From the NCBI RefSeq assembly GCF_001866665.1, contig NZ_MLYO01000018.1, positions 62,001 to 126,000 on the forward strand: a DNA stretch of 64,000 nt, written 5' to 3'. Source of the stretch: Streptomyces monashensis. GTDB taxonomy: Bacteria > Actinomycetota > Actinomycetes > Streptomycetales > Streptomycetaceae. The translations under genes were made by a program, and so were the position numbers. How positions within the stretch are numbered: position 1 is the stretch's first letter; every line of letters starts with the position of its first letter. The notes under the pieces were generated by a model. It did not search any database. It was not told the origin of the DNA and saw only the letters and a list, made by a program, of their open reading frames with translations. Positions 44,182 through 54,126 of this stretch are shown here, piece by piece.

Positions 44182-45167
44182 CGTAAGCCGCCTCCTGCTG
44201 CTGTTGCTTCTGAGTCCTCCGACTCGGTGTCACCGCCCACTGCGGAGGGCAGGACACCGGGGACCAGTCTGACGCACCGCACTGACAGTAGGTGCCCGTC
44301 GGGGTCAAGTCGCTCCGAGAGGCCGCCGGGCTCGAGACAGCGAGTTGTGCACAGGACCCGCTTCAAAACGATTGCCGAGCTTTCTCTAGTCGGGAGTAGT
44401 AGTAGGGCCTGTGGATACCGTGGATAACCACGTTTGCCCAGCTCAGAGGCGAAATTTTGTCCACTGGCCCTGTGGGCGGAGGCGGTGGACAACCAGGTGT
44501 CTCTGTGGAGAACGGAAAGTTCTGCACACACCGCCCACAGCCCGGAGGCAGTTCTCCCCAGCTGCGTCCCCAGGTTTACCCACGTTTCCCACACCCGAAT
44601 CCGGCACCTTCGTGTGACGCCTTTCACTCGACGCGGTGACAGGGTGCGTCGCGTTGCCGAACAGTGGACAGCCATGTGGAGAAGCCGACGATCACTGGGG
44701 ACAACCGACCCCAGCCTGTGGGTCGTCGGTGGAAAACCTCGTCCACAGCCTGTGGATCTTCTTTTCCTCCACAGCCTGTGGAGATCGTTCGTCCACGATT
44801 CCACAGGGTCTTGAGCTGGGCGAATTCCCAGGAGCCAGGGTCCCTGTGGATGCCGTTCGGGACAACTCCACCGTCCCCAGTGTGTGGACGGAAGAAACTC
44901 AGCGAATCTGTGGAGAGTGGCCGTAACCCGGCACGTAATCGAACACCAGGTGCCAATCGGGCAACGCACCCCAGCCCGCCGAGGCTCGCGCGTCCGCCAC
45001 CGGGCCCGGGCATCAGACCCCGGTATCGGCACCGGGCCCCGGTATCGGGCCCCGGCATCGGGCGGGCAACAGCCGACGGGAACGCAGAAGGGCGCCCCCG
45101 GGATGTGGATCCCGAAGGGCGCCCTCGAACTCCGGCCCAAGCCCGGCGCAGCCGCCGGCAGCCGCTC
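44182..45167. other. oriC: oriC: chromosomal replication origin
   Basis: 986 bp of non-coding DNA between dnaN and dnaA, packed with DnaA-box-like 9-mers on both strands. Examples are 44410-44418 (TGTGGATAC), 44419-44427 (CGTGGATAA), 44457-44465 (TTGTCCACT), 44484-44492 (GGTGGACAA), 44504-44512 and 44675-44683 (TGTGGAGAA), 44696-44704 (TGGGGACAA), 44739-44747 (TCGTCCACA), 44789-44797 (TCGTCCACG) and 44883-44891 (TGTGGACGG). Most differ by one base from TTGTCCACA. Densest between 44410 and 44900. Streptomyces oriC regions are known to carry about 19 boxes. Apparent open frames here are rejected. Confidence 0.96.
45089..45125 (-). terminator. Terminator after dnaA
   Basis: A two-part stem: AGGGCGCCC with GGGCGCCCT (9 bp) and inside it CGGGAT with ATCCCG (6 bp), loop GTGG, 43 bp beyond the dnaA stop. 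It separates dnaA transcription from the box-rich part of oriC. Confidence 0.75.
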
Positions 45168-47258
45168 TCAGCCGTTCTTGATGCGGTTGGTCAGCTCGGT
45201 GACCTGGTTGTAGATCGACCGCCGCTCGGCCATCAGCGCACGGATCTTGCGGTCGGCGTGCATGACGGTCGTGTGGTCCCGCCCACCGAACTGCGCGCCG
45301 ATCTTCGGCAGCGACAGGTCCGTCAGCTCACGGCACAGGTACATCGCGATCTGCCGGGCCGTGACCAGCGCCCGCCCGCGCGAGGTGCCGCACAGGTCGT
45401 CCACCGTGAGCCCGAAGTAGTCCGCGGTCGCCGCCATGATCGCCGTGGCCGTGATCTCCGGGGCCGAGTCCTCGCCGCCGGGGATCAGGTCCTTCAGGAC
45501 GATCTCGGTCAGGCCCAGGTCCACCGGCTGCCGGTTGAGCGAGGCGAACGCCGTCACGCGGATCAGCGCGCCCTCCAGCTCACGGATGTTCCGGGAGATC
45601 CGCGAGGCGATGAACTCCAGCACCTCCGGCGGCGCGTTCAGCTGCTCCTGCACGGCCTTCTTGCGCAGGATCGCGATCCGCGTCTCCAGCTCCGGCGGCT
45701 GGACGTCGGTGATCAGTCCCCACTCGAAACGGTTCCGCAGCCGGTCCTCCAGCGTGACCAGCTGCTTGGGCGGCCGGTCGCTGGACAGCACGATCTGCTT
45801 GTTCGCGTTGTGGAGCGTGTTGAAGGTGTGGAAGAACTCCTCCTGCGTCGACTCCTTGTCCGCGAGGAACTGGATGTCGTCGACGAGCAGGATGTCCATC
45901 TCGCGGTAGCGCTTGCGGAAGCTGTCGCCCTTGCCGTCGCGGATGGAGTTGATGAACTCGTTGGTGAACTCCTCCGAGCTCACGTACCGCACGCGCGTGC
46001 CCGGGTAGAGGCTGCGCGCGTAGTGCCCGATCGCGTGCAGCAGGTGCGTCTTGCCGAGCCCCGACTCCCCGTAGATGAACAGGGGGTTGTAGGCCTTCGC
46101 CGGCGCCTCGGCGACCGCCACCGCGGCCGCGTGCGCGAACCGGTTGGAGGCGCCGATGACGAACGTGTCGAAGAGGTACTTCGGGTTCAGCCGCGCCGTC
46201 GGCTCGGCGGGCCCGCCCGCGGGCGCCGGCTTCGCGGCCATCGGGCCGGGCCCGCCGGCCGTGGGCACGTCCGGGCGCCCGTGGCCGCCCCGGTGTGCCG
46301 GGCCGCCGCCGGTCGGCTGCTCGGGCAGCTCCCGGCGGACGGGGTCGCGCTGGTCGTACTCGGTCCGGGCGGAGTCGTACTCCGGGCGCCCCGAGTCGTA
46401 CTCGCCGCGTCCCGAGTCGTACTCGGAGCGCGGGGTGTCGTAGTCCGGGCGGGACGGTTCGTAGTCACCGCGATCGCCGCGGTCGCCGCGGTCGCCGCGG
46501 TCGCCGCGGTCCGAGCGCGGGGCGTCGTAGTCGCCGTACTCGCCGCGCTGCTGCTCGTACTTCGGCCGGTCCATGCCCTGCGGGCGGTAGTCCTGGGACG
46601 GCGGGCCGTACACGTCCGGTCCGGAGCCGTAGGCGTCCTGGGACGACGGCGAGGCATAGGGGTCGCGCTCGGGAAAGCCGAGCCGCGGCTGCTGCCAGCT
46701 GTACTCGTCCTGCGCGGGCCGCGGCCAGGCGCCCGGCTCGCGGCGCTGGAACTCGGAGGGGTAGGCGGGGCGGACGACGGGGAGCTGATCCCCACGGTCA
46801 CCACGATCGCCGCGATCCCCGCGGGGCTGCGGCCCGTCGGCCGGGGGCTGGTCCACGGCGCGGTGGCGGCCGTAGCCCTCGTACGGCCGCTCCTCGTACG
46901 AGGACGGGCCGGTGGGCAGCTCCGGCTCCTCGTAGCGCGGCTTGGGCGGCTGCTGTACGGGCGCGGGGGCCGGCGGCTCGCCCGCGGAGTCGTCCACGGT
47001 GATCGCGATGCGGATGGGGCGGCCGCACTCGCGGCTCAGCGTCTCGCTGACGATCGGCGCGAGACGGCCCTCCAGTACGTTCTTCGCGAATTCGTTCGGT
47101 ACGGCGAGCAGAGCGGTGTCCGCGACCAGCGCGAGCGGCTGGCAGCGCCGGATCCAGTGCTCGTCCTTCACCTCGACACCCTGGCCGCGCCCCTCCCCGA
47201 GAAGCTGCTCGAGTACTCGCGGCCACACTGCGGCAAGATCGGCAGGTACGTCAGCCAC
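45168..47258 (-). CDS. dnaA: Chromosomal replication initiator DnaA
   Basis: 696 residues. Domain I (1-90: [30 protein letters not shown]) is followed by an exceptionally long domain II (about 95-350), highly charged and rich in Asp, Arg, Gly, Tyr and Pro with short repeats. AAA+ domain III has Walker [10 protein letters not shown] and Walker [11 protein letters not shown]. Domain IV has the DNA-binding signature [14 protein letters not shown]. The long domain II is typical of Streptomyces. GTG start. The upstream region carries two boxes (47416-47436), in keeping with autoregulation. Confidence 0.98.
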   Translation of the reverse strand: MADVPADLAAVWPRVLEQLLGEGRGQGVEVKDEHWIRRCQPLALVADTALLAVPNEFAKNVLEGRLAPIVSETLSRECGRPIRIAITVDDSAGEPPAPAPVQQPPKPRYEEPELPTGPSSYEERPYEGYGRHRAVDQPPADGPQPRGDRGDRGDRGDQLPVVRPAYPSEFQRREPGAWPRPAQDEYSWQQPRLGFPERDPYASPSSQDAYGSGPDVYGPPSQDYRPQGMDRPKYEQQRGEYGDYDAPRSDRGDRGDRGDRGDRGDYEPSRPDYDTPRSEYDSGRGEYDSGRPEYDSARTEYDQRDPVRRELPEQPTGGGPAHRGGHGRPDVPTAGGPGPMAAKPAPAGGPAEPTARLNPKYLFDTFVIGASNRFAHAAAVAVAEAPAKAYNPLFIYGESGLGKTHLLHAIGHYARSLYPGTRVRYVSSEEFTNEFINSIRDGKGDSFRKRYREMDILLVDDIQFLADKESTQEEFFHTFNTLHNANKQIVLSSDRPPKQLVTLEDRLRNRFEWGLITDVQPPELETRIAILRKKAVQEQLNAPPEVLEFIASRISRNIRELEGALIRVTAFASLNRQPVDLGLTEIVLKDLIPGGEDSAPEITATAIMAATADYFGLTVDDLCGTSRGRALVTARQIAMYLCRELTDLSLPKIGAQFGGRDHTTVMHADRKIRALMAERRSIYNQVTELTNRIKNG
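46465..46509. repeat. 9-bp tandem repeats in dnaA domain II
   Basis: Five 9-bp units (TCGCCGCGG and variants) in a row encode a GDR tripeptide repeat. A second, shorter GDR block lies near 46792-46827, and a looser (D/E)YDSGR-type repeat spans about 46350-46440. These are length-variable elements of the disordered linker. Confidence 0.8.
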
Positions 47259-47653
47259 AGGGCACGCTCTCTCACAGGTCCCACGAACGTGTGACGCGGG
47301 ACGGGTCGGGGTGTACTTCGGGTGTATCGGTGGGGCAAACCCGCCGGGGCGGGGGACAAAAGAACGAATGGGAGTTCAGCCACGGTAGTCAGCGCGGCGG
47401 GTACGGTTCAAGTTGTTGTCCCCAGCCTGTGGATAGTGTCTCTCCGTGACCCTCGGTTTGACCGGATGGCGTAGCCCCGCGTACCGTAACCAGGTCGAGT
47501 TGTCGATGGCTGCTGCCGCCTGCCTCCGATGGGCACAGATCACTCCAGGTGATCGGGAAGCGGTGCACTCGGGCGTGACGCGAGCTACTCGTGGGCGCAC
47601 GGTGACAGCCAGGACGGCACCCGCCAAACCGATTTGATTTCTGGAGCCCCCGA
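47259..47653. promoter_or_regulatory. Divergent dnaA/rpmH promoter region with two DnaA boxes
   Basis: 395 bp between divergently transcribed dnaA and rpmH. TTGTCCCCA (47416-47424) and, 4 bp on, TGTGGATAG (47428-47436, complement CTATCCACA) form a facing pair of DnaA-box-like sites 158 bp upstream of dnaA, suited to autoregulation. A frame of 63 codons starting GTG 47446 lies here but overlaps the rpmH leader and looks unused. Confidence 0.6.
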
Positions 47654-47791
47654 GTGAGCAAGCGCACCTTCCAGCCGAACAACCGTCGTCGCGCGAAGAC
47701 CCACGGCTTCCGGCTGCGTATGCGCACCCGTGCCGGCCGCGCGATTCTCGCGTCCCGCCGTAGCAAGGGTCGCGCCCGCCTGTCCGCCTGA
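47654..47791 (+). CDS. rpmH: Ribosomal protein bL34
   Basis: 45 residues, extremely basic: [20 protein letters not shown], with [11 protein letters not shown] and [12 protein letters not shown] following. Full-length match to bL34 of the large ribosomal subunit. GTG start with GGAGCC upstream. First gene of the rpmH-rnpA-yidD-yidC-jag run; rnpA begins 21 bp after its stop. Confidence 0.97.
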   Translation: MSKRTFQPNNRRRAKTHGFRLRMRTRAGRAILASRRSKGRARLSA

Positions 47792-47812
47792 TCCCGATCA
47801 GGTCATGACGTC

Positions 47813-48184
47813 GTGCTGCCCACCGAGAACCGGCTGAGGCGGCGCGAGGACTTCGCGACCGCGGTCCGACGAGGACGCCGGGCAGGACGCCCGACTCTCG
47901 TCGTCCACCTTCGTAGCGGTGCCACGGACCCGCACGCGCCTGGGGAGAGCGCTCCCCCGACGCGTGCGGGTTTCGTCGTGAGCAAGGCTGTGGGTGGCGC
48001 GGTTGTGCGCAACAAAGTGAAGCGCAGACTGCGCCATCTGATGCGTGACCGAGTCGCCCTTTTTCCTCCCGGTAGCCTGGTAGTCGTACGAGCGCTGCCC
48101 GGATCGGGCGACGCAGACCACGCACAGCTGGCCCGAGACCTGGATGCCGCAGTTCAGCGGCTGCTGGGAGGGGGCGCGCGATGA
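47813..48184 (+). CDS. rnpA: Ribonuclease P protein component
   Basis: 123 residues with the RNR motif in [16 protein letters not shown] (about 65-80) and the N-terminal [16 protein letters not shown]. It assists RnpB RNA in cutting the 5' leaders of tRNAs. A Pro/Ala-containing loop ([15 protein letters not shown]) before the central strand is longer than in E. coli but common in streptomycetes. GTG start; the end overlaps yidD by four bases. Confidence 0.95.
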   Translation: MLPTENRLRRREDFATAVRRGRRAGRPTLVVHLRSGATDPHAPGESAPPTRAGFVVSKAVGGAVVRNKVKRRLRHLMRDRVALFPPGSLVVVRALPGSGDADHAQLARDLDAAVQRLLGGGAR

Positions 48185-48555
48185 AGTACCCACTACTGGC
48201 CCTGATCAAGCTGTACCAGTGGACGATCAGTCCACTGCTGGGGCCGGTGTGCAAGTACTACCCGTCGTGCTCCCACTACGGCTACACGGCCATCGACCGG
48301 CACGGTGCGATCAAGGGAACGGCACTCACCGCCTGGCGCATCCTCCGGTGCAATCCGTGGTCGCTGGGCGGTGTGGACCATGTTCCGCCGCGTAAGCGTC
48401 CGCGGTGGCACGAAATGCTGCGCAACGCTTGGCGTGCACGCAAGGGCGGGACCTCCGCCGCCGAACCGGCCACCGAAGCGGAGCCCGGGAGCCCGTCTTC
48501 CGAGCTTCCTCCGAGCCCGGCCGCAGAGACCTCGTCCCATGCCCAAGGAGCATGA
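48181..48555 (+). CDS. yidD: Membrane protein insertion efficiency factor YidD
   Basis: 124 residues. The conserved core (1-75) contains [26 protein letters not shown] with the three-Cys motif, the amphipathic helix, and [14 protein letters not shown]. YidD is a peripheral inner-membrane protein that helps YidC insert proteins. The last 45 residues are a polar Glu/Pro/Ser tail without counterpart in E. coli. ATG overlaps the rnpA stop; yidC starts three bases after its stop. Confidence 0.94.
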   Translation: MKYPLLALIKLYQWTISPLLGPVCKYYPSCSHYGYTAIDRHGAIKGTALTAWRILRCNPWSLGGVDHVPPRKRPRWHEMLRNAWRARKGGTSAAEPATEAEPGSPSSELPPSPAAETSSHAQGA

Positions 48556-48558
48556 TTA

Positions 48559-49842
48559 GTGGACACGATTGCCAGCCTCTTCAGTTTCATCACCTGGCCC
48601 GTTTCCTGGGTCATCGTCCAGTTCCACAAGATGTACGGCGCGATCTTCGGTGCCGACAGCGGGTGGGCCTGGGGCCTGTCCATCGTGTCCCTGGTGATTC
48701 TGATCCGCATCTGCCTGATCCCGCTCTTCGTGAAGCAGATCAAGTCGACGCGCGCGATGCAGACGCTCCAGCCGGAGATGAAGAAGATCCAGGAGCGCTA
48801 CAAGAACGACAAGCAGCGTCAGTCCGAAGAGATGATGAAGCTGTACAAGGAGACGGGTACCAACCCGCTCTCCTCGTGCCTTCCCATCCTGGCGCAGTCC
48901 CCGTTCTTCTTCGCCCTGTATCACGTGCTCAACGGCATCGCGACGGGCTCGACCATCGGCGTCATCAACGAGCCGCTGCTCGCCAGCGCCCGTAAGGCGC
49001 ACATCTTCGGGGCCCCGCTCGCCGCGAAGTTCATGGACAGCTCGGACAAGGTCGCGGCGCTGGGCGCCACGCTGACCGACGTCCGGGTCGTGACCGCGGT
49101 CATGATCGTCCTGATGTCGTTCTCGCAGTTCTACACGCAGCGCCAGCTGATGACGAAGAACGTCGACACGACGGTGAAGACGCCGTTCATGCAGCAGCAG
49201 AAGATGCTGATGTACGTCTTCCCGGTCATGTTCGCCGTCTTCGGCATCAACTTCCCGGTCGGTGTCCTCGTCTACTGGCTGACCACCAACGTGTGGACCA
49301 TGGGTCAGCAGATGTACGTCATCCGCAACAACCCGACGCCGGGTTCCAAGGCCCAGGCCGCCTACCTGGAGCGCCTGACCAAGCACGTCACGCACCACGG
49401 CAAGGTCACCCGGCGCAGCGAGAAGACCATCGTCAAGGCGATCGTCGCCAAGGGCCGCGAGCGCAACGAGTTCGAGCGCAAGTTCATCAACGGGCTGAAC
49501 AAGGCCGGCCTCGCCGCCCAGGCCGACGGCACCGTGGTGCGGAGCACGGCCCAGGCCGCGGCGCAGACCGAGGACGGCGCGACGGTCACCGAGACCGGAA
49601 CCGCGGCCGCCGCAGGCAAGCGCCAGCAGCCCAAGCGCCAGTCCAAGTCTCAGCGCCAGTCCGGCGGGCCGAAGCCGGCCGGCGAGTCCACCACGTCGCT
49701 GGAGAAGGCCGACGAGCCGGACGACGCCAAGTCCTCCGCTGCCCAGCAGCAGCCCTCCAAGCCCGGCGGCACCCGTAGCAGGGCCCAGTCCGGCCAGCGC
49801 AAGGGCGGCCCGCAGCGGCCCAAGTCCCCGTCCAAGAAGTAA
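48559..49842 (+). CDS. yidC: Membrane protein insertase YidC
   Basis: 427 residues of the YidC/Oxa1/Alb3 family without the large periplasmic domain of Gram-negative YidC. Five transmembrane helices include [40 protein letters not shown] and [21 protein letters not shown]. The cytoplasmic loop [15 protein letters not shown] is the conserved hairpin, and the hydrophilic-groove Arg is in the [10 protein letters not shown] helix. A 130-residue C-terminal tail rich in Gln, Lys and Ser probably binds ribosomes. GTG start. Confidence 0.96.
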   Translation: MDTIASLFSFITWPVSWVIVQFHKMYGAIFGADSGWAWGLSIVSLVILIRICLIPLFVKQIKSTRAMQTLQPEMKKIQERYKNDKQRQSEEMMKLYKETGTNPLSSCLPILAQSPFFFALYHVLNGIATGSTIGVINEPLLASARKAHIFGAPLAAKFMDSSDKVAALGATLTDVRVVTAVMIVLMSFSQFYTQRQLMTKNVDTTVKTPFMQQQKMLMYVFPVMFAVFGINFPVGVLVYWLTTNVWTMGQQMYVIRNNPTPGSKAQAAYLERLTKHVTHHGKVTRRSEKTIVKAIVAKGRERNEFERKFINGLNKAGLAAQADGTVVRSTAQAAAQTEDGATVTETGTAAAAGKRQQPKRQSKSQRQSGGPKPAGESTTSLEKADEPDDAKSSAAQQQPSKPGGTRSRAQSGQRKGGPQRPKSPSKK

Positions 49843-49857
49843 GAAGGAGCCCATCCC

Positions 49858-50370
49858 GTGACGGAAGGCACCACCTCCGCCGCTGCCGAGGGTGCAGACA
49901 CCCTGACCCGCCTGGAGCAGGAGGGCGAGATCGCGGCGGACTACCTGGAGGGTCTGCTCGACATCGCCGACCTCGACGGCGACATCGACATGGACGTCGA
50001 GGCCGATCGCGCCTCCGTGTCGATCATCAGCGACAGCGGCAGCCGCGACCTTCAGAAGCTGGTCGGCCGGGACGGCGAGGTGCTGGAGGCGCTTCAGGAG
50101 CTGACGCGTCTGGCCGTGCACCGGGAGACCGGCGACCGCAGCCGGCTCATGCTGGACGTCGCGGGCTATCGCGCCAAGAAGCGCGCGGAGCTGTCCGAGC
50201 TGGGAGCCAAGGCCGCCGCCGAGGTGAAGAGCACCGGCGAGCCCGTCAAGCTCAAGCCGATGACCCCGTTCGAGCGCAAGGTCGTGCACGACGCGGTCAA
50301 GACCGCGGGACTGCGCAGCGAGTCCGAGGGCGAGGAGCCGCAGCGGTTCGTCGTCGTGCTGCCCGCCTGA
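49858..50370 (+). CDS. jag: Jag/KhpB-like RNA-binding protein
   Basis: 170 residues: a KH domain (about 30-90, DGDIDMDVEADRASVSIIS, then LVGRDGEVLEALQELTRLAV, whose GRDG is the KH GxxG loop) and a C-terminal R3H domain (about 95-165, DVAGYRAKKRAELSELG, PMTPFERKVVHDAV). It lacks the N-terminal Jag-N domain found in Firmicutes. It binds RNA and in other bacteria affects cell elongation. It starts 15 bp after yidC; a terminator follows. Confidence 0.94.
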   Translation: MTEGTTSAAAEGADTLTRLEQEGEIAADYLEGLLDIADLDGDIDMDVEADRASVSIISDSGSRDLQKLVGRDGEVLEALQELTRLAVHRETGDRSRLMLDVAGYRAKKRAELSELGAKAAAEVKSTGEPVKLKPMTPFERKVVHDAVKTAGLRSESEGEEPQRFVVVLPA

Positions 50371-50388
50371 TCGGTCCCCCGCGTTCTC

Positions 50389-50423
50389 CGGCCCCGTCTG
50401 TTGAGCAGACGGGGCCGAACTTT
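50389..50423 (+). terminator. Terminator after jag
   Basis: A 12-bp perfect stem (CGGCCCCGTCTG / CAGACGGGGCCG), 5-base loop, then AACTTTG. It closes the rpmH-to-jag unit. Confidence 0.82.
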
Positions 50424-50487
50424 GTCAGCCTGGTAGTTCTGGTGGCCGGTGCGCGAAGCACCGGCGCTGTACGGAAGGACGGTCCCC

Positions 50488-51204
50488 GTGACGGAGGCAG
50501 CGGAGCTTCCCCCCGCGCCCGAACAGGCGCGGGAAGTGTTTGGTGATCGCTTCGCCGATGCGGTCCGCTACGCGGAGCTGCTCGCCGAGGCGGGCGTACA
50601 GCGCGGCCTGATCGGCCCGCGCGAAGTGCCCCGCCTGTGGGAGCGGCACATCCTCAACTGCGCGGTGCTCTCGGAGGCCGTTCCCGAGGGCGTGACGGTC
50701 TGCGACGTCGGCTCCGGTGCCGGGCTGCCCGGCATTCCGCTGGCCCTGGTCAGGGAGGATCTGAACATCACCCTGTTGGAGCCCCTGCTGCGGCGCACCA
50801 CCTTCCTCACCGAGGTTGTCGAGCTGCTCGGGCTGGACCACGTCACGGTCGTGCGCGGCCGTGCCGAAGAGGTCCTGGGCAAGCTGCCCCCGGTCCACGT
50901 GGTGACCGCCCGGGCCGTGGCCCCACTGGACCGGCTGGCCACCTGGGGCATTCCGCTGCTGCGCCCCTACGGCGAGATGCTCGCGCTCAAGGGGGACACC
51001 GCGGAGGAGGAGCTGAAGGCATCGGCCACTGCCCTCAGCAAGCTCGGTGCGGTGGAGACGTCCATCCTGCACGTGGGTGAGGGCATCGTGGACCCGATGT
51101 CGACGGTGGTCCGGGTGGAGGTCGGCGAAAGCCCGGGCGGTGTGCGGTTCGCGGCGAAGCGAGCAAAGGCGGCGCGGACCGGCCGGGCACGCCGTCGTCG
51201 CTGA
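50488..51204 (+). CDS. rsmG: 16S rRNA m7G527 methyltransferase RsmG
   Basis: 238 residues of a class I methyltransferase with the SAM motif [16 protein letters not shown] (about 72-87), the substrate-side [11 protein letters not shown], and [17 protein letters not shown]. It methylates G527 of 16S rRNA; loss gives low-level streptomycin resistance in Streptomyces. GTG at 50488 follows GGAAGGAC; the 13-codon longer frame is not used. The C-terminal 20 residues are a basic Lys/Arg tail. It lies alone between the jag terminator and parAB. Confidence 0.94.
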   Translation: MTEAAELPPAPEQAREVFGDRFADAVRYAELLAEAGVQRGLIGPREVPRLWERHILNCAVLSEAVPEGVTVCDVGSGAGLPGIPLALVREDLNITLLEPLLRRTTFLTEVVELLGLDHVTVVRGRAEEVLGKLPPVHVVTARAVAPLDRLATWGIPLLRPYGEMLALKGDTAEEELKASATALSKLGAVETSILHVGEGIVDPMSTVVRVEVGESPGGVRFAAKRAKAARTGRARRRR

Positions 51205-51519
51205 GCGGTCGAACGAGGTCGCCGTGGTGACATCTCGTCCGTGGTGACGTCTCGTCCGTCCTGACGACGAGACGTACTCCACACAAGCTGCCCAATCTAC
51301 GCAAGCCGGAGTGTCGCAGAGGTCCGGTCGCGGCCGCTGTGCATCGTGTTTCACGTGAAACGTCGCTCACTGCTGCACGGCATCATCAGTCGTGGCCGCG
51401 CCGCGGCCGAACCGCGCGACCGCAAGCCTCTCGGTTCACTCGGAGGGGCAGCGGAGTTGTCCACAGAGGTGGATTTCTCCACAGAACACCAGGCCTCACT
51501 GGTTCGCGACCCCGAAGGC
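51205..51519 (+). promoter_or_regulatory. parAB promoter region with parS and DnaA boxes
   Basis: 315 bp upstream of parA. It contains a parS site (51348-51361), the box TTGTCCACA (51457-51465) and TTCTCCACA (51475-51483), both on the + strand 55-37 bp before the start codon. S. coelicolor parAB is known to have a constitutive and a sporulation-induced promoter here. The frame from 51346 is open into parA but starts inside parS and is an unlikely start. Confidence 0.6.
51348..51361. promoter_or_regulatory. parS site in the parAB promoter region
   Basis: Exact GTTTCACGTGAAAC, 158 bp before parA, where bound ParB could both nucleate the segregation complex and repress its own operon. Confidence 0.95.
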
Positions 51520-52593
51520 ATGGGAGGCTCTGTTCATTGCGAGCCTGAAGCCGAGGAGAGTGAATCCTTGCGGTCCGACGCCAACATCGCGGGACCGATG
51601 ACCGATCCGGTCCCCGGTCCCCGTACCGAGTCGATGGGGGCGGATGTTTCACGTGAAACACCGCCTCCGATGGACGACACCCCGATCGGTCGTGCGGCCC
51701 AACTGGCGGTGGAGGCGCTGGGCCGCGCCGGCGAAGGTCTGCCCAGACCGGAGCAGACCCGAGTCATCGTGGTCGCCAACCAGAAGGGCGGCGTCGGCAA
51801 GACGACGACGACCGTCAACCTTGCCGCTTCGCTGGCGCTCCACGGCGGGCGCGTGCTGGTGATCGACCTCGACCCCCAGGGCAACGCATCCACCGCTCTC
51901 GGGATCGACCACCACGCCGAAGTTCCTTCCATCTATGACGTGTTGGTGGAGAGTAAGCCGCTCGCCGAAGTCGTCCAGCCCGTCCCGGATGTCGAGGGCC
52001 TCTTCTGCGCTCCCGCCACCATCGATCTCGCCGGTGCGGAGATCGAGTTGGTCTCTCTCGTGGCCCGGGAAAGCCGCCTTCAGCGGGCGATCCAGGCCTA
52101 CGAGCAGCCGCTGGACTACATCCTCATCGACTGTCCGCCCTCACTCGGTCTGCTGACGGTCAACGCACTGGTGGCGGGCCAGGAGGTCCTCATCCCGATC
52201 CAGTGCGAGTACTACGCGCTGGAGGGGCTGGGCCAGCTGCTCCGCAACGTCGACCTGGTGCGGGGGCACCTCAACCCCACGCTGCACGTGTCGACCATCC
52301 TGCTCACCATGTACGACGGCCGGACGCGTCTCGCCTCCCAGGTCGCGGACGAGGTGCGCACGCACTTCGGTGACGAGGTGCTGCGGACGAGCATTCCCCG
52401 CTCCGTCCGTATCTCCGAGGCGCCGAGTTACGGACAGACGGTGCTGACCTACGATCCCGGATCGAGCGGCGCCCTGTCCTATCTTGAGGCGGCCCGAGAA
52501 ATCGCGCTGAAGGGCATCGGCATCAGCTACGACGCGAGCCAGGCTCATCTCGGCGCTCAGAACGACCCGAGCATGGTGGAGGGGATCCAGTGA
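51520..52593 (+). CDS. parA: Chromosome partitioning ATPase ParA
   Basis: 357 residues, a deviant-Walker ParA: a polar N-terminal 75 residues, then Walker A KGGVGKTT (89-96), A' DLDPQGNAS and [11 protein letters not shown]. It assembles along hyphal tips and drives ParB-bound origins into spores. ATG 51520 was chosen because it gives 357 residues, the length I remember for S. coelicolor ParA; GTG/ATG alternatives further in also exist. A second parS lies in the coding sequence (51646-51659), where it encodes VSRET. Its stop overlaps the parB start (GTGA). Confidence 0.94.
   Translation: MGGSVHCEPEAEESESLRSDANIAGPMTDPVPGPRTESMGADVSRETPPPMDDTPIGRAAQLAVEALGRAGEGLPRPEQTRVIVVANQKGGVGKTTTTVNLAASLALHGGRVLVIDLDPQGNASTALGIDHHAEVPSIYDVLVESKPLAEVVQPVPDVEGLFCAPATIDLAGAEIELVSLVARESRLQRAIQAYEQPLDYILIDCPPSLGLLTVNALVAGQEVLIPIQCEYYALEGLGQLLRNVDLVRGHLNPTLHVSTILLTMYDGRTRLASQVADEVRTHFGDEVLRTSIPRSVRISEAPSYGQTVLTYDPGSSGALSYLEAAREIALKGIGISYDASQAHLGAQNDPSMVEGIQ
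51646..51659. promoter_or_regulatory. parS site inside parA
   Basis: Exact GTTTCACGTGAAAC within the 5' part of parA, 298 bp from the promoter parS. In this frame it reads as VSRET codons, as does the copy at 56820. Confidence 0.95.
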
Positions 52594-53693
52594 GTGAACG
52601 ACGGAGGGGGCTGGGTCGTGGTCTTGGCGCACTGATCCCCGCTGCCCCGACCGAGAAGACGCCGGCCCCGGCCACGCTGGGAGGCGGGGCATCCGCCTCC
52701 CCGGGGGCCGTTCCGGTGCTGACGACTGACCGTGGGGTGGCTGCGGCGAAGGTGGCCACGCTGCCGCCCGTCGCGCAGGAGACCGTCGTGGAGCCCCCGG
52801 CCGCAGAGCTGCCGGCTGCCCCCATGGGCGCCCACTTCGCCGAGATCCCTCTCGACGCCATCTCTCCCAACCCGCGTCAGCCGCGTGATGTCTTCGACGA
52901 GGATGCCCTCCACGAGCTGGTCACCTCCATCAAGGAGGTCGGTCTGCTCCAGCCTGTCGTGGTACGGCAGTTGGGGCCCACCCGCTATGAGCTGATCATG
53001 GGTGAGCGTCGTTGGCGGGCCTGCCGTGAGGCCGGCCTGGAAGCTATCCCGGCGATCGTCCGGGCCACCGACGACGAGAAGCTCCTCCTTGACGCCCTGC
53101 TGGAGAACCTGCACCGCGCACAACTGAACCCGCTGGAAGAGGCGGCCGCCTACGACCAGTTGCTCAAGGACTTCAACTGCACGCACGACCAGCTGGCCGA
53201 CCGGATCGGGCGGTCCCGCCCCCAGGTCTCCAACACGCTGCGGCTGCTGAAGCTCTCGCCGACGGTCCAGAAGCGGGTCGCCGCCGGAGTGCTCTCCGCC
53301 GGTCACGCCCGGGCACTGCTGTCGGTAACGGATCCTGAGGAGCAGGACCGGCTGGCGCATCGCATCGTCGCCGAAGGGCTGTCGGTGCGTGCCGTCGAGG
53401 AGATCGTGACCCTCATGGGCTCGCGTCCCCAGAAGCCCCAACGTCCCAAGGGCCCGCGTGCCGGCTCCCGGCTCTCACCGGCGCTGGACGAGCTGGCGAC
53501 GCGGCTGTCGGACCGCTTCGAGACCCGGGTGAAGGTCGATCTCGGTCAGAAGAAGGGCAAGATCACCGTCGAGTTCGCCTCTGTGGACGATCTCCAAAGG
53601 ATCTTGAGCACTCTTGCCCCGGACGAGGGGCCGGTGCTCCAGCACGAGCTCCAGGAGAACGCGGCGGAGGACGCGGAGGACCAGGAGGACTGA
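52590..53693 (+). CDS. parB: Chromosome partitioning protein ParB
   Basis: 367 residues. The N-terminal ParA-interaction region ([16 protein letters not shown]) and a linker lead to the ParB/Srx CTPase domain with [12 protein letters not shown] and [12 protein letters not shown] (about 137-149). The HTH domain follows ([23 protein letters not shown], about 198-220), then a C-terminal dimerisation domain. ParB loads onto parS as a CTP-dependent clamp and spreads. All five exact parS copies in the window are its likely targets. Coupled to parA by a four-base overlap; a strong terminator follows. Confidence 0.97.
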   Translation: MSERRRGLGRGLGALIPAAPTEKTPAPATLGGGASASPGAVPVLTTDRGVAAAKVATLPPVAQETVVEPPAAELPAAPMGAHFAEIPLDAISPNPRQPRDVFDEDALHELVTSIKEVGLLQPVVVRQLGPTRYELIMGERRWRACREAGLEAIPAIVRATDDEKLLLDALLENLHRAQLNPLEEAAAYDQLLKDFNCTHDQLADRIGRSRPQVSNTLRLLKLSPTVQKRVAAGVLSAGHARALLSVTDPEEQDRLAHRIVAEGLSVRAVEEIVTLMGSRPQKPQRPKGPRAGSRLSPALDELATRLSDRFETRVKVDLGQKKGKITVEFASVDDLQRILSTLAPDEGPVLQHELQENAAEDAEDQED

Positions 53694-53723
53694 TCTCCGT
53701 CCGGCCCTCTCGGCCGTGCGGGA

Positions 53724-53767
53724 AGCGGGCCGTGTCCGGTGTGTACCGGACACGGCCCGCTCTTTTG
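53724..53767 (+). terminator. Terminator after parB
   Basis: A perfect 17-bp stem (AGCGGGCCGTGTCCGGT / ACCGGACACGGCCCGCT), loop GTGT, then TCTTTT: an unusually complete intrinsic terminator. Confidence 0.9.
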
Positions 53768-53868
53768 CTTTGAGGCGGTATCGAGTGAATCGCTTCGTGG
53801 ATACGATGCGAAATGCTATGGCACATCCACCGGACAGCACGTGCATCTCTGAGTGGGGAGACGGGGCC

Positions 53869-54126
53869 ATGCGATCGATGAGCCGCACCGGACTGGTGAG
53901 CGCGGGTCTGGGTCTCGGAGTGGTCGGCGGATTCGTCGGCAGCCTGCTCAGGGAACGGAGCGCTCTGACAGCCGCACGTGATGCGGCGGGCGAAGGAAGC
54001 GAGGATCAGCCTTCATGGGGCGTCGGCTCGTGCCGCTCACGCTGGACAACCTTCAAGACGTTCCCTCACGTTGCCGCTCCTGTGTCTTCTGGGAGCTGGA
54101 CCCCGTCAGCGGAGAAGCGGCGGTAA
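53869..54126 (+). CDS. Possible small membrane protein overlapping the GNAT gene
   Basis: An 85-codon frame, MRSMSRTGLVSAGLGLGVVGG at its start, with one hydrophobic helix (about 8-27) and a polar tail. The ATG is preceded by GGGGAGACGGGGCC. It overlaps the GNAT gene by 112 bp in another frame, and the overlapping part has poor composition, so only the first 48 residues look protein-like. It may be a real small gene with an overlapping end, or chance. Confidence 0.3.
   Translation: MRSMSRTGLVSAGLGLGVVGGFVGSLLRERSALTAARDAAGEGSEDQPSWGVGSCRSRWTTFKTFPHVAAPVSSGSWTPSAEKRR

Noticed and set aside
46455..46520. CRISPR-like short repeats
   Set aside because: The 9-bp units are contiguous without spacers and encode GDR repeats of DnaA domain II.
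44664..47294. Open frames running through oriC into dnaA antisense
   Set aside because: oriC is full of DnaA boxes and non-coding; the remaining part is antisense to dnaA.
47446..47637. 63-codon frame between dnaA and rpmH
   Set aside because: No ribosome site, no recognisable protein features, and it occupies the rpmH promoter/leader.
51346..51519. A longer ParA start at 51346
   Set aside because: It would start inside the parS palindrome and add 58 residues of non-conserved character; the ATG at 51520 gives the usual length of 357.
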